Assembly (NCBI RefSeq): GCF_000015285.1
Contig: NC_008709.1
Span: 930,001-994,000 of the forward strand
DNA from: Psychromonas ingrahamii 37
GTDB taxonomy: Bacteria; Pseudomonadota; Gammaproteobacteria; Enterobacterales; Psychromonadaceae
Direction: 5' to 3'
DNA: 64,000 nt
Each line of letters begins with the position of its first letter. The stretch's first letter is position 1. Positions 1 to 10,040 of the stretch are shown in pieces. Both the position numbers and the translations under genes were made by a program. The notes under the pieces were generated by a model. The model ran no database searches and was not told the DNA's origin. It worked only from the letters and a program-made list of their open reading frames with translations.

Positions 1-461
1 CGTGCAATAGCGGCGGCGACGGCATCTTTTTTATTATCTGCTGGTTCACTTTCACTTTCAGGTGTCTGGGTTGTTTCTGCTGCGGCCTGTTTTTTGGCTT
101 TAGCACGTGCAATAGCAGCGCCTACTGCGTCTTTTTTATTATCTGCAGGTTTAGTTTCACTTTCACTTTCGGGTGTCTGCGTTGTTTCTGCTGCCGCCTG
201 TTTTTTGGCTTTAGCACGTGCAATAGCAGCGGCTACTGCGTCTTTTTTATTATCTGCAGGTTTAGTTTCACTTTCACTTTCGGGTGTCTGCGTTGTTTCT
301 GTTGTTGCCTGTTTTTTGGCTTTAGCACGTGCAATAGCGGCGGCTACCGCGTCTTTTTTATTATCTGCAGGTTTAGTTTCATTTTCACTTTCACTTTCAC
401 TTTCGGGTATCTGTGCTGTGTCGGCTAAGCGCTGTTTTTTAGCTTTGGCGCGTTCAAGTGC
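1..461 (-). repeat. In-frame tandem repeats encoding the RnfC C-terminal tail
   Basis: Four consecutive units begin at 1, 106, 217 and 328 (spacing 105, 111 and 111 bases), and a more diverged unit begins near 451. Every spacing is a multiple of three, so the rnfC frame is kept. Each unit encodes about 35-41 residues: an Ala-Ile-Ala-Arg-Ala-Lys basic helix, then a Thr/Pro/Glu/Ser-rich linker and an Asp-Asn-Lys-Lys turn. Variable Ala/Lys-rich tails are known for gammaproteobacterial RnfC. The array continues past the left edge, so the copy number is unknown. Confidence 0.9.
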
Positions 462-1997
462 GGCTGCAATTAAGTCTTGCCCGCCATTTTTTTCTTTTGA
501 CTGTTGTTTGCGCTTTTCTGCTGCTGCCTGATGCTTAGCCTGGCGTTCTAATTTCGCTTGTTCTAATCGGACGGCTCTATTTTCATGACGAATTCGTGCT
601 GTTTCAGCTTTTTGAGCTTCCTGCCGGGCATTTCTAATTTCAGCTTTTGCTACCCTGTAATATTCAACCAGTGGAATATTACTTGGGCAAACAAAGGCAC
701 AAGCCCCACATTCAATACAGGATGGCAGGTTATACTCATCTAATTTTTCATGATCCTGGCTTTTGGAATACCATAAAAGTTGCTGGGGTAATAATACCGC
801 CGGGCAAACGTCTGAACACTCACCACAACGGATACAGGGCATTTCTGCGGGAGGCTCCGGCATTTCTTCAGGCGTTGGCACCAGAATGCAGTTACAGCTT
901 TTACTCACTGGAATATCAGTATGAGTAATAGTAAACCCCATCATAGGACCCCCAATAAGCAGTTTTTGCACATGTTTTTTTTCCAGTCCGTACTGCTCTA
1001 GCAGGTACTGAATGGGTGTGCCAATCCTGACATTAGCATTACCTTTCTTTTTAAATGCGTCACCTGTTAAGGTGACAATGCGCGAGATAAGGGGCTTGCC
1101 GTCAATAATGGCCTCTTTGACTGCAAACACAGTACCGACGTTGTACATTACAATACCCAGAGCAGTTGGATGTTGACCAAGGGGGATCTGTTGTCCGGTA
1201 ATCATTTCAATTAATTGTTTTTCACCACCTGATGGATAACGGGTTGCGATAATGCTAACTCTCAAGTTTTTCTGCAGCGATTCAGGTGCTTGCTTAATCG
1301 CTAGATTAATAGCGGCAATGGCTTGCGGTTTGTTATCTTCAATGGCGAAGATGGTTAATGTTGGTTTTAGAATATGCTGTAAGATTTCAATCCCGGTAAT
1401 GAGTTGATCAGCATGCTCCTGCATTAATCGGTCATCTGCAGTGATATAGGGCTCACATTCAATGGCGTTAATAATCAATAGTTTAACATTATGTGCATTG
1501 CTTAACTTTAAATGACTTGGAAAACCGCCCCCGCCCATTCCGATAATACCTGATTGTTGAATTAAATCGATCAGCAGGGCTGCAGGTTGAGTTTGATAAT
1601 CCTGTGGTTTTTTATAAGCAATACTTCTGTCTAAGCCATCGGTTTCAATAACAATGGATAATACCGCTAAGCCTGAAGGGTGGAGGTCGGTACGTTTCTC
1701 TATTGCGTAAACAAATCCTGAACTGCTTGCATGTTGTACAACCATCGCTCCATAAACTTTGGTTAATGCCTGACCCTTTAAGACAGGGTCTCCTACTTTA
1801 ACCAATAATTCAGGAATATAACCTTTGTGATCAATGGAAATAACTAAATACGGGGGGATACCCGCATCAGTAATGGCAATTTGGCTACTTTGTTTATTCT
1901 CTGCCGGATGAATACCGCCATGGAAAGACCACTGCTTTCCAGATGAAACTTGTGCGAGCTGAGCATCACTGAGAAGGTTTATTGCTTTTGTCGTCAT
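1..1997 (-). CDS. rnfC: Electron transport complex subunit RnfC (3' end beyond window)
   Basis: Peripheral subunit of the membrane Rnf complex, which couples electron transfer between NADH and ferredoxin to ion movement; RnfC carries the NADH/flavin-binding and Fe-S domains. The frame is open from an ATG at 1997 to the window edge. The N-terminal part shows the glycine-rich GMGGGGFP stretch, and two CxxCxxxC-P clusters for [4Fe-4S] centres lie near 790-840 and 680-720 (CIRCGECSDVCP and CIECGACAFVCP). After them comes a Lys/Ala/Glu-rich coiled segment and a repeated tail. It starts 4 bases after the rnfB stop, so it is translated as part of rnfABC. The C-terminus is outside the window. Confidence 0.95.
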   Translation of the reverse strand, partial: MTTKAINLLSDAQLAQVSSGKQWSFHGGIHPAENKQSSQIAITDAGIPPYLVISIDHKGYIPELLVKVGDPVLKGQALTKVYGAMVVQHASSSGFVYAIEKRTDLHPSGLAVLSIVIETDGLDRSIAYKKPQDYQTQPAALLIDLIQQSGIIGMGGGGFPSHLKLSNAHNVKLLIINAIECEPYITADDRLMQEHADQLITGIEILQHILKPTLTIFAIEDNKPQAIAAINLAIKQAPESLQKNLRVSIIATRYPSGGEKQLIEMITGQQIPLGQHPTALGIVMYNVGTVFAVKEAIIDGKPLISRIVTLTGDAFKKKGNANVRIGTPIQYLLEQYGLEKKHVQKLLIGGPMMGFTITHTDIPVSKSCNCILVPTPEEMPEPPAEMPCIRCGECSDVCPAVLLPQQLLWYSKSQDHEKLDEYNLPSCIECGACAFVCPSNIPLVEYYRVAKAEIRNARQEAQKAETARIRHENRAVRLEQAKLERQAKHQAAAEKRKQQSKEKNGGQDLIAAALERAKAKKQRLADTAQIPESESESENETKPADNKKDAVAAAIARAKAKKQATTETTQTPESESETKPADNKKDAVAAAIARAKAKKQAAAETTQTPESESETKPADNKKDAVGAAIARAKAKKQAAAETTQTPESESEPADNKKDAVAAAIA

Positions 1998-2001
1998 GTT
2001 A

Positions 2002-2556
2002 CTACTCAGTTGTGGTTTTTGTTGGTATACGGTTCAATTCCCATTGCCAATTCTGGGTGGTCAATGCAATTGGAAGCATATCAATACAATCGGTTGGGCA
2101 GGGCTCAACACAAAGCTCACAGCCGGTGCACTCATCAGTGATCACCGTATGCATTTGTCTTGTTGCACCTAAAATGGCATCAACCGGACAAGCCTGAATA
2201 CATTTTGTACAGCCGATACATTCATCTTCGCGAATAAAGGCGACTAATTTCGGTTTTTCCTCAGTTTCTAGCCCTTTTGGTTCGACACCCATGCGTTCTG
2301 CAAGTTGGCGCATAACGGCGTCGCCCCCAGGAGGACATTTATTAATATCATCACCGTTGGCAATCGCTTGTGCATAGGGTTTACAGCCGGGATAACCGCA
2401 TTGACCACATTGGGTTTGCGGTAAAATAGCATCCAATTCTTCAACAATAGGATCTGTTTTTACTTTAAAGCGGATTGACGAGTAGCCTAATAAAGATCCA
2501 AAAATAATGCCTAAAACGGCAAAGGTTACAATCGCTATCGTTATACTGAGTATCAT
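2002..2556 (-). CDS. rnfB: Electron transport complex subunit RnfB
   Basis: Ferredoxin-like subunit of the Rnf complex that relays electrons on the cytoplasmic side. The 184-residue protein has one N-terminal membrane helix (about residues 4-24), then the RnfB Fe-S domain with Cys50, Cys53, Cys58 and Cys74, and two bacterial ferredoxin [4Fe-4S] motifs at Cys113/116/119/123 and Cys143/146/149/153. The length is usual for the family. It lies 15 bases after rnfA and 4 bases before rnfC, consistent with one transcript. All ligand cysteines are present. Confidence 0.97.
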   Translation of the reverse strand: MILSITIAIVTFAVLGIIFGSLLGYSSIRFKVKTDPIVEELDAILPQTQCGQCGYPGCKPYAQAIANGDDINKCPPGGDAVMRQLAERMGVEPKGLETEEKPKLVAFIREDECIGCTKCIQACPVDAILGATRQMHTVITDECTGCELCVEPCPTDCIDMLPIALTTQNWQWELNRIPTKTTTE

Positions 2557-2571
2557 TTTATAATTATTCCA

Positions 2572-3150
2572 CTACTTAATAAGGCCGGTGAAGCCCATAA
2601 AGGCAAGAGACATTAATCCTGCGGTGATCATCGCGATTGATCCTCCTTTGAAGGGCAAAGGTATATCTGAAGCTGCTAAGCGTTCACGCATGGAGGAAAA
2701 AACCACTAAGACTAATGAAAAACCAACCCCGGCACTAAATCCGTAAATAATGGACTCAACAAAATCGTGATCTTCATTAATATTCAGTAATGCTAACCCT
2801 AAAATCGCGCAGTTAGTGGTTATCAGTGGTAAAAAGATCCCTAACAATCGATATAAGGTGGGACTCGTTTTGTGCATTACCATTTCCGTGAACTGTACAA
2901 CAACAGCAATCACCAAAATAAAACCAATTGTTTGTAAATAAACCAGATCTAAGGGTAATAAAATATATTTATTGACAATATATGAAACCGCAGCGGTTAA
3001 GGTTAAAACAAAGGTTGTGGCAAATGACATGCCAACAGCTGTTTCTATTTTATTAGAAACACCCATAAACGGGCATAAGCCTAAAAATTTGACCAGTACG
3101 AAGTTATTAACTAACACAGTACCAATAAACAGTAAAAAATAATCGCTCAT
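2572..3150 (-). CDS. rnfA: Electron transport complex subunit RnfA
   Basis: Integral membrane subunit of the Rnf complex, homologous to NqrE, which is also encoded in this window. The 192-residue protein is almost entirely hydrophobic, with about six membrane helices and the conserved [14 protein letters not shown] segment around residue 110, matching NqrE's [14 protein letters not shown]. The ATG at 3150 opens the minus-strand operon. The Shine-Dalgarno (GTGGAA) is only moderate. The upstream region carries a perfect FNR box about 250 bases away. Confidence 0.97.
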   Translation of the reverse strand: MSDYFLLFIGTVLVNNFVLVKFLGLCPFMGVSNKIETAVGMSFATTFVLTLTAAVSYIVNKYILLPLDLVYLQTIGFILVIAVVVQFTEMVMHKTSPTLYRLLGIFLPLITTNCAILGLALLNINEDHDFVESIIYGFSAGVGFSLVLVVFSSMRERLAASDIPLPFKGGSIAMITAGLMSLAFMGFTGLIK

Positions 3151-3395
3151 AAGAATTTAATTCCACTACCTTTATAGGTGTATTTAGCGGGCTCTAACAG
3201 GCCAGTATGATAACAATAAAAGCGCAAATGATCAGTGTAAAAGGTAAAAAGCTCAGGAAGTTTTTTACTGACTCCCTGAATATTATTATCGCCAAGCAGG
3301 ATAATTTTCATAAAATTCAGAAAACTGATTCTTTTATGATGTTTTCTGGCGGTATTATATATTTTTAGACACTTAATAACCACCCTAAGCTAAAA

Positions 3396-3409
3396 TTGAT
3401 TCATATCAA
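3396..3409. promoter_or_regulatory. Perfect FNR-type binding site
   Basis: TTGATTCATATCAA matches the FNR/Anr consensus TTGAT-N4-ATCAA at every defined base. It lies in the divergent region between rnfA (about 245 bases upstream of its start) and nrdD (about 450 bases upstream of its start). Class III ribonucleotide reductase genes are commonly oxygen-regulated through FNR, so control of nrdDG is the simplest reading. Effects on rnf, or on both, are also possible. No transcription start was mapped. Confidence 0.7.
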
Positions 3410-3423
3410 GATGTACATATATA

Positions 3424-3459
3424 GTGCTATGTATAGTCCATGTCCACTAGATGTTGTGT
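3424..3459. promoter_or_regulatory. Possible tandem NrdR boxes
   Basis: Two 16-base stretches (3424-3439 and 3444-3459) have cores CTATGTATAG and CTAGATGTTG. These match the NrdR core CWATATATWG at 9 and 8 of 10 positions. They are 20 bases centre to centre with a 4-base gap, about two helical turns, which is an arrangement described for NrdR sites. Location upstream of nrdD fits. The flanks of the first box match poorly, so this is a tentative call. Confidence 0.4.
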
Positions 3460-3534
3460 TTTTGCTGCTTTACGAAAGCTGTTGTTAGCAAGCATCAAGC
3501 CCTCTTTAATACCTAGCATATTGCGCAAGCAATA

Positions 3535-3795
3535 TTGAAAATCTCTGCTGCTGCACAGTGTAAAAGTGTAGACGTATTAACGATTGCGCAGGAGGTCAAA
3601 GGCAAACTTAATAGCCTGCTAGAAGTTGATATTCAGAATGCAGTAAAAGAATACTTAATGAAAAGTGGAACACGTATTTATATTAAATATCGTCATGATA
3701 GCTCACTTGCTGATCAGCGTAAACGGTATTTAAATAGATGTGAAAAAGGTGAGTTTTTAGCATTGAGTGCTGTTTTCATATTGAAGCTATATTGA
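3535..3795 (+). pseudogene. Remnant of an ATP-cone domain upstream of nrdD
   Basis: This 86-codon frame opens only with TTG, and a stop lies just upstream. Residues about 28-60 (VDIQNAVKEYLMKSGTRIYIKYRHD) align with NrdD residues of the ATP-cone C-terminal half (VSIQAIQHMVESELMDRDPSVARAYIEYRHD). The nucleotide-binding N-terminal strand motif (KRDG) is missing. It therefore looks like a decayed, 5'-truncated copy of an NrdD or NrdR ATP-cone. It ends 62 bases before nrdD. A functional small protein cannot be excluded, but no convincing ribosome site is seen. Confidence 0.5.
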
Positions 3796-3857
3796 AGCTA
3801 TATTGAAGCGATACAAAAGATATAAAAAAGTTAATGACTGTAAAAGGAACATTTTAA

Positions 3858-5972
3858 ATGACAAAAATCGTAATAAAGCGTGATGGTGCTAAAGCTGTCT
3901 TTAAATCTGTTTTTATTGCTAATGCTGTCAATGCCGCTGTTGAACAATCAGGTGTACAGAAACCCAATCTTGGTAGCGAAATATCCAAAAAAGTGGAATA
4001 TTTACTGGCAGATGCTAAAGAAGTCAGCATTCAAGCAATTCAACACATGGTTGAGTCTGAGTTAATGGATAGAGATCCTAGCGTTGCGCGAGCATACATT
4101 GAATACAGACATGACAGAGATATTGAGCGTGAAAAGAAAAGTTTACTGAATAATGAGATTCAGGGGCTTGTTGAACAAAGCAATGCGGATTTACTGAATG
4201 AAAATGCCAATAAAGACAGTAAAGTGATTCCAACACAACGTGATCTGCTCGCGGGTATTGTGTCCAGACATTATGCACGAAATCATATGTTACCGCGTGA
4301 CATCGTTAAAGCGCATGACGAGGGTGATATTCATTATCACGATTTAGATTACGCTCCCTTTTTTCCAATGTTTAACTGTATGATTGTTGATTTAAATAAT
4401 ATGTTAAACCAAGGTTTTCGCATGGGTAATGCTGAAATTGACACCCCTAAATCAATTCAAACAGCAACGGCAGTGACAGCCCAAATCGTGGCTCAGGTAG
4501 CAAGTCATACCTATGGCGGCACAACACTGAATCGCCTTGATCAGGTGCTGGCTTCCTACGTAACAGCAAGTTACTGCAAACATTTAAAAGTAGCTGAGGA
4601 GTGGCAAATTTCGGCGCCTGAAGCTTTTGCAAAATCGCGCACAGAAAAAGAATGTTTTGATGCTTTTCAGTCACTTGAGTATGAAATTAACACTTTGTTT
4701 TCGAGTAACGGGCAGACACCGTTTTTGAGCATTGGTTTTGGCCTTGGCACGTCATGGGAAGAACGATTAATTCAAAAAGCGATATTAAAGAACCGCCTGG
4801 CGGGGTTAGGTAAAAGTAAAAAGACCGCTATTTTCCCTAAATTAGTGTTTAGCATTAAAGACGGCGTGAATCATAAGAAAGGCGATCCAAACTATGATAT
4901 CAAACAGCTGGCTTTAGAGTGTGCTTCAAAACGCATGTACCCGGACATATTAAATTATGAGCAGATAGTTGCAGTGACGGGCTCATTTAAAGCGCCTATG
5001 GGCTGTCGTTCATTCCTGGGGCCTTATCAGGAAAATGGCAAAGAAATACATGAAGGCCGTAATAATCTTGGTGTCGTAAGTATTAATCTGCCGCGTATTG
5101 CCATGGCAGCAAAAGGCGATGAAATTGTCTTCTTTGATCTCCTTGAGCAGCGCTTACAGTTATGCCGTAAAGCGCTTGATACGCGCATAGAGAGACTTCG
5201 TGGTGTCAAGGCCCGGGTTGCGCCAATCCTTTATATGGAAGGGGCATGTGGTATACGCTTAAAAGCGGATGATGATATTTTGAATATTTTTAAACAGGGT
5301 CGTGCTTCTATTTCATTGGGTTACATTGGCATCCATGAAACGATTAATGCGCTTTATAATACAAAAGATATTTATGATAGTGCCGAATTGCGTCAAAAAG
5401 GTTTGGCAATTGTACAAAAATTAAGGGATGCCGTTGATGCCTGGAAGGAAGAGTCTGGCTGGGGCTTCTCTTTATACAGCACGCCGAGTGAAAATTTATG
5501 TACTCGATTCTGCAAACTGGATACTAAGATTTATGGTATTAAAAAAGGAGTGACTGACAAGGGATACTATACCAACAGCTTCCACTTAGATGTTGAGAAA
5601 AAAGTTAATCCATTTGATAAATTAGATTTTGAAATGGATTATCCAAAAATCGCCAATGGCGGGTTTATTTGTTATAGCGAATATCCAAATATGCAGCACA
5701 ATTTAGAAGCGCTGGAGAATGTTTGGGATTATTCCTATCAGCGAGTCCCTTATTATGGGACTAATACCCCCATTGATGAATGTTATGACTGTGGTTTTAG
5801 TGGCGAGTTTAACTGTACCAGTAAAGGTTTTGCCTGTCCTAAATGCGGTAATCATGACAGTGCCAGCATATCTGTTATTCGCCGAGTCTGTGGTTATTTA
5901 GGCAGCCCGGACACTCGGCCCTTTAATACGGGTAAACAAGAAGAAGTTAAACGCCGTGTGAAACACTTATAA
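3858..5972 (+). CDS. nrdD: Anaerobic (class III) ribonucleoside-triphosphate reductase
   Basis: Reduces ribonucleoside triphosphates to deoxyribonucleotides without oxygen, using a glycyl radical. The 704-residue protein begins with an ATP-cone allosteric domain (residues 1 to about 95, VIKRDGAKAVF), followed by the catalytic barrel. The zinc site is Cys642/Cys645/Cys660/Cys663, and the radical site is Gly679 in RRVCGYLG near the C-terminus. AAAGGAAC at 3843-3850 is a good ribosome site for the ATG. The stop overlaps the nrdG start by one base. A perfect FNR box upstream fits anaerobic induction. Confidence 0.98.
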   Translation: MTKIVIKRDGAKAVFKSVFIANAVNAAVEQSGVQKPNLGSEISKKVEYLLADAKEVSIQAIQHMVESELMDRDPSVARAYIEYRHDRDIEREKKSLLNNEIQGLVEQSNADLLNENANKDSKVIPTQRDLLAGIVSRHYARNHMLPRDIVKAHDEGDIHYHDLDYAPFFPMFNCMIVDLNNMLNQGFRMGNAEIDTPKSIQTATAVTAQIVAQVASHTYGGTTLNRLDQVLASYVTASYCKHLKVAEEWQISAPEAFAKSRTEKECFDAFQSLEYEINTLFSSNGQTPFLSIGFGLGTSWEERLIQKAILKNRLAGLGKSKKTAIFPKLVFSIKDGVNHKKGDPNYDIKQLALECASKRMYPDILNYEQIVAVTGSFKAPMGCRSFLGPYQENGKEIHEGRNNLGVVSINLPRIAMAAKGDEIVFFDLLEQRLQLCRKALDTRIERLRGVKARVAPILYMEGACGIRLKADDDILNIFKQGRASISLGYIGIHETINALYNTKDIYDSAELRQKGLAIVQKLRDAVDAWKEESGWGFSLYSTPSENLCTRFCKLDTKIYGIKKGVTDKGYYTNSFHLDVEKKVNPFDKLDFEMDYPKIANGGFICYSEYPNMQHNLEALENVWDYSYQRVPYYGTNTPIDECYDCGFSGEFNCTSKGFACPKCGNHDSASISVIRRVCGYLGSPDTRPFNTGKQEEVKRRVKHL

Positions 5973-6439
5973 TGTATTACAGTGCTTATCATCAAGTTGA
6001 TGTGGTTAATGGTACTGGCACGCGCTGTACCTTGTTTGTCAGTGGCTGCGAGCATCAATGTCGCGGCTGCTACAATCAAAAAACATGGCGTAGCGATGCG
6101 GGACATTTTTTTACCGAGGCGCTTGAAAAGGCCATCATTGATGATCTTAATGATCCACGGATTCGCAGGAAAGGTCTCTCTCTGTCAGGCGGGGATTCTC
6201 TTTATCCAGCCAATTTATTCGCTATTCTCAAGCTGGTTAAAAGAGTTAAAACCGAGTGTGAAGGAAAAGATATTTGGCTTTGGTCCGGTTATAAAATGGC
6301 GGCGTTAAGTCCTAAACAGAAAGAGATTATTGCTTTTGTCGATGTTTTTATTGATGGTAAATTTGAACAGGCGTTAGCCGACCCGTCATTAAAATGGCGA
6401 GGCAGTTCAAATCAAGTGATTTATTACTTTAATAGATAA
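5972..6439 (+). CDS. nrdG: Anaerobic ribonucleotide reductase activating protein
   Basis: Radical-SAM enzyme that generates the glycyl radical on NrdD. The 155-residue protein has the [4Fe-4S]-binding CxxxCxxC motif at Cys26/Cys30/Cys33 and the GGD segment (LSLSGGDSLYP) around residue 70 that helps bind S-adenosylmethionine. Length is typical. Its ATG shares one base with the nrdD stop (TAATG), so translation is coupled and the two proteins are made together. Confidence 0.97.
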   Translation: MYYSAYHQVDVVNGTGTRCTLFVSGCEHQCRGCYNQKTWRSDAGHFFTEALEKAIIDDLNDPRIRRKGLSLSGGDSLYPANLFAILKLVKRVKTECEGKDIWLWSGYKMAALSPKQKEIIAFVDVFIDGKFEQALADPSLKWRGSSNQVIYYFNR

Positions 6440-6465
6440 AGCTCACCCTTCGGGCTTCGAGCTTT
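6438..6465 (+). terminator. Possible stem-loop after nrdG
   Basis: AAAGCTC at 6438-6444 pairs with GAGCTTT at 6459-6465, and CCCTTCGGG can form an inner hairpin. It starts on the last bases of nrdG. It is followed by GGGCTTTT rather than a clean T-run, so terminator strength is uncertain. Confidence 0.3.
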
Positions 6466-6851
6466 GGGCTTTTGAGCTGAATAGTTATCGGTAAGGTGCA
6501 TTCTATGAACCGCAAACAGTGGTAATCACTGCTGAAGCATACCCTACGAGCAGAAAAAAAACCGACATCGCATTTTTAGGCGCGCAGAGCTTAACCCGTT
6601 CATAATATTGAACTGTAGTTCAATTCACTCCCTGACAAAACACCTGGGGGAGGATGTCAATACAATAGATACGTGAGTAGTCCTGTAATAAGCAACATCT
6701 TAGTCAAATTAGCCACTATTTCAGCGCATGCTCTTATATTTTGACTCTCGATTTGCACATCCATTAAGTAAAGATTAATCTAAGGTTCTGATTGGCCTTC
6801 GGGCCGCTAGCGAATTTTTCGTAACTTCATTAAATAAGACTAGACTTAAAG
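6466..6851. other. Intergenic region with decayed repeats before clpS
   Basis: No gene is apparent. It holds a degenerate copy of the REP-like GGTGC repeat (about 6494-6552, TGCATTCTATGAACCGC ... ACCCTACGAGC). It also holds a 6600-6660 segment (GAACTGTAGTTCAATTCACTCC) that recurs near 27238, and a small GGCC-TTCG-GGCC hairpin at 6794-6805. The clpS promoter is presumably in the last 150 bases but was not identified. Confidence 0.5.
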
Positions 6852-7178
6852 ATGAGTGATAAAAAGGCTCCAAAAACAGTGAATAAATCTGACACAATCG
6901 AAAAGGTTGAAACAAAATTGCGACCTCCTTCGATGTACAATGTGTTGCTACACAATGATGATTATACACCGATGGATTTTGTTATTGATGTGTTGCAACA
7001 ATTTTTCCGATTAGATAATCAAAAAGCAACTGAAGTGATGCTTAATGTTCATTATAAAGAAGTTGGTATTTGTGGTACTTTTAGTGCAGAAATTGCCGAA
7101 ACGAAAGTGATGCAAGTGATGAATTATGCAAGACAAAATGAGCACCCGTTACGTTGCTCTATGGAAAAAGAAAGTTAA
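6852..7178 (+). CDS. clpS: ATP-dependent Clp protease adaptor ClpS
   Basis: N-end rule adaptor that delivers proteins with destabilising N-terminal residues to ClpAP. The 108-residue protein has a flexible N-terminus followed by the ClpS fold with [24 protein letters not shown] around residues 25-49, including the Asn-Asp-Asp that contacts the substrate N-terminus. The [11 protein letters not shown]-terminal end is also typical. It directly precedes clpA, as in most gammaproteobacteria. Confidence 0.97.
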   Translation: MSDKKAPKTVNKSDTIEKVETKLRPPSMYNVLLHNDDYTPMDFVIDVLQQFFRLDNQKATEVMLNVHYKEVGICGTFSAEIAETKVMQVMNYARQNEHPLRCSMEKES

Positions 7179-7254
7179 GTGATCTGTATTATTAGTAGTT
7201 TTAAGTTGTTAATAAGACTCTGATTTTTTGTTATTAACTCCTAAGGGGCTTTAT

Positions 7255-9513
7255 ATGTTGGACAAAGCGTTGGAAAACAGTTTAGATTTGGCTTTTCGTA
7301 TTGCCTTTGAAAAATCGCATGAATTTATGACGGTTGAGCATTTATTATTAGCATTATTAGAAAATGACGAAATTAAAAATTTATTTACCGCTTGCTCGGT
7401 GGATATTGTCTCTTTGCATTTAGAGATTATTACGTTTTTAGAAAAAAGCCCTGCGATACCCGAAGTGCATACTCAGGAGGTTGAAATTCAGCCAACCATC
7501 GCTTTTGAGCGTGTCTTGCAGCGGGCTATTTTTCATGTGCAATCTTCCGGATCGAAGGAAGTTTCAGCTGGCAGTGTATTAGTGGCTATTTTTAGTGAAC
7601 AAGAATCTCAAGCTGTTTATCTTTTAAAAAAAGCCCACCTGTCCCGTTTAGATGTTGTTAATTATCTGTCACACGGAATCACTAACGCCGCGGAGTCTAT
7701 TATTCCTATTTTCCGCGCAGAAGAACAGGGTGATACAAAAGAGCAAGATCCGGAGAAGATGGCCTATACGATTAACTTAAATAAACAAGTTGAAGCGGGG
7801 GAAATTGATCCGTTAATAGGTCGAGATAAAGAGCTTGAACGTTGTATACAAGTGTTATGCCGCCGCCGTAAAAACAACCCATTATTGGTTGGGGAAGCAG
7901 GGGTTGGGAAAACCGCCATTGCTGAAGGACTCGCTTACCGCATTGTGCATGAAAAGGTACCGGAAGTTATTGCCGATAATATTGTTTATTCGTTAGACAT
8001 GGGCGCCTTGCTCGCAGGTACAAAATACCGGGGCGAGTTTGAGTTGCGTTTTAAAACAGTATTAGCACAACTTGAGTCCCAGGAAGGGGCTATTTTATTT
8101 ATCGATGAAATTCATACTATTATAGGTGCCGGTGCTGCAACGGGCGGACAACTTGATGCCGCAAATTTGTTAAAACCTTTACTTAGTGGTGGCAAACTTC
8201 GTTGTATGGGATCAACAACGTATAAAGAGTTTGGGCAAATTTTTGAAAAAGAACATGCATTATCACGGCGTTTTCAAAAAATTGATGTACTCGAGCCTAC
8301 TATTCAAGAAACGGCGCAAATATTACTCGGATTAAGATCCCGTTACGAGAAACATCATCATATTCTCTATACTAATGAAGCGCTGATGGCCGCTGCAGAA
8401 CTCAGTGCGAAATATATTAATGATCGCCATCTCCCGGATAAAGCCATTGATGTAATTGATGAGGCTGGGGCGCAAATGCGTTTATTACCCGCCGGTAAAC
8501 GTAAAAAAACAGTGGGTGTAACTGACATTGAAAGCGTGATTGCCAAAATTGCACGCATTCCGGAACAATCAGTGTCCAGTTCGGCAAAAGAACAATTAGC
8601 TAAATTACCAGAACGTTTGAAAATGACGGTGTTTGGTCAAAATCAGGCGATTGATGTATTAACCGATGCCATTCATTTAAATCGCTCCGGATTATCCGAT
8701 GAGTCAAAACCAATAGGCTCATTTCTGTTTGCAGGTCCTACGGGTGTCGGTAAAACTGAAGTGACACAACAACTTGCTAAGGCTATGGGAATAGAACTTT
8801 TACGTTTCGATATGTCAGAATACATGGAAAAGCATACGGTTTCGCGCCTGTTAGGAGCACCTCCTGGTTATGTTGGTTATGAACAGGCGGGGTTATTAAC
8901 CGATGCGGTTGTTAAACACCCTTATGCAGTATTGTTGCTCGATGAAATAGAAAAAGCACACAGTGATATATTCAATATATTACTACAAGTCATGGATCAC
9001 GGGACGTTAACCGACAGTAATGGTCGTAAAGCTGACTTTAGGAATATTATTTTAGTGATGACAACCAATGCCGGCGCGCGAGAAACCGCTAAACAGAGCA
9101 TCGGGTTTAAAGATCAAAAAGATTCGCACAAAGCGACGGATGAAATAAATAAATTATTTTCACCTGAATTTAGAAATCGTCTTGATAATATTATTTGGTT
9201 TAACCATCTTGAAATAGAGATCATTTATCAAGTGGTCGATAAATTTATTGTGCAGTTACAAGCACAGCTTGATAAAAAGCAGATTTCATTGGAAGTCAGC
9301 GACAGTGCTAGAAAATGGATAGCGGATCATGGTTATGATAGGACGATGGGAGCACGGCCGATGGGGCGTTTGATCCAAGAAAAGTTGAAAAAACCATTAG
9401 CCAATGAGATTTTATTTGGTGAACTGCAACAGGGTGGAAGCGTGACTGTCTCGTTAGATAAAGATGGTCAGGACATTAGTTTCAGTTATGCACAAACCCT
9501 CGCGCTAACATAA
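7255..9513 (+). CDS. clpA: ATP-dependent Clp protease ATPase subunit ClpA
   Basis: Hexameric unfoldase that feeds substrates to ClpP. The ATG at 7255 is preferred over the upstream TTG at 7228 because family members begin Met-Leu followed by the Clp N-domain and because TAAGGGG precedes it; this gives 752 residues. Domains in order are the N-domain (about 1-140), AAA module 1 with Walker [10 protein letters not shown] near residue 213 and FIDEIH, and AAA module 2 with GPTGVGKTE near 494. The IGF tripeptide at 616-618 corresponds to the ClpP-docking loop. The gene lies 76 bases after clpS. Confidence 0.97.
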   Translation: MLDKALENSLDLAFRIAFEKSHEFMTVEHLLLALLENDEIKNLFTACSVDIVSLHLEIITFLEKSPAIPEVHTQEVEIQPTIAFERVLQRAIFHVQSSGSKEVSAGSVLVAIFSEQESQAVYLLKKAHLSRLDVVNYLSHGITNAAESIIPIFRAEEQGDTKEQDPEKMAYTINLNKQVEAGEIDPLIGRDKELERCIQVLCRRRKNNPLLVGEAGVGKTAIAEGLAYRIVHEKVPEVIADNIVYSLDMGALLAGTKYRGEFELRFKTVLAQLESQEGAILFIDEIHTIIGAGAATGGQLDAANLLKPLLSGGKLRCMGSTTYKEFGQIFEKEHALSRRFQKIDVLEPTIQETAQILLGLRSRYEKHHHILYTNEALMAAAELSAKYINDRHLPDKAIDVIDEAGAQMRLLPAGKRKKTVGVTDIESVIAKIARIPEQSVSSSAKEQLAKLPERLKMTVFGQNQAIDVLTDAIHLNRSGLSDESKPIGSFLFAGPTGVGKTEVTQQLAKAMGIELLRFDMSEYMEKHTVSRLLGAPPGYVGYEQAGLLTDAVVKHPYAVLLLDEIEKAHSDIFNILLQVMDHGTLTDSNGRKADFRNIILVMTTNAGARETAKQSIGFKDQKDSHKATDEINKLFSPEFRNRLDNIIWFNHLEIEIIYQVVDKFIVQLQAQLDKKQISLEVSDSARKWIADHGYDRTMGARPMGRLIQEKLKKPLANEILFGELQQGGSVTVSLDKDGQDISFSYAQTLALT

Positions 9514-9575
9514 TATTTACTGCAAAAAACAAAAAACCAGCTTAAAGCTGGTTTTTTTATTTTTTGCAGTAAATA
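9514..9575. terminator. Bidirectional terminator between clpA and infA
   Basis: AAAAAACCAGC and GCTGGTTTTTT form a strong hairpin around a TTAA loop with A and T runs on both sides. An outer pair TATTTACTGCAAAAAA/TTTTTTGCAGTAAATA extends the symmetry across 9514-9575. It sits directly on the clpA stop and 28 bases after the infA stop on the other strand, so it can end both convergent transcripts. Confidence 0.9.
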
Positions 9576-9603
9576 AAAACTGTCTACTGAAAAAGGTAAC
9601 ATA

Positions 9604-9843
<240 letters not shown>

Positions 9844-10040
9844 TTATATAGAGCTAATTTCAATCGGCGCATAATGCCAGAATTATAGCCTATGGTAAAG
9901 GATTGTTGTTTATTTATTAAGCCCATAAAGGTAAATGCAGACCCAAACTACTTGAATATTAACCTGCATCTTCCTGTAATTTAGGTCTAAGGGGCGGTCA
10001 CTTGACGAAAATCATAAAATAGTTTCTTCTTGGCAGTTCG

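Noticed and set aside
94-531. Plus-strand frame of 145 codons across the rnfC repeats
   Set aside because: It is the antisense translation of the in-frame RnfC tail repeats; the low-complexity product has no family features and the minus strand frame is clearly coding.
3147-3383. 78-codon minus-strand frame overlapping the rnfA start by 4 bases
   Set aside because: The overlap suggested coupling, but there is no convincing ribosome site or recognisable domain, and the composition looks noncoding.
9990-10001. GGCGGTCACTTG resembling an ops element
   Set aside because: Only 8 of 12 bases match, the invariant TAGC core is lost, and no polysaccharide operon follows.
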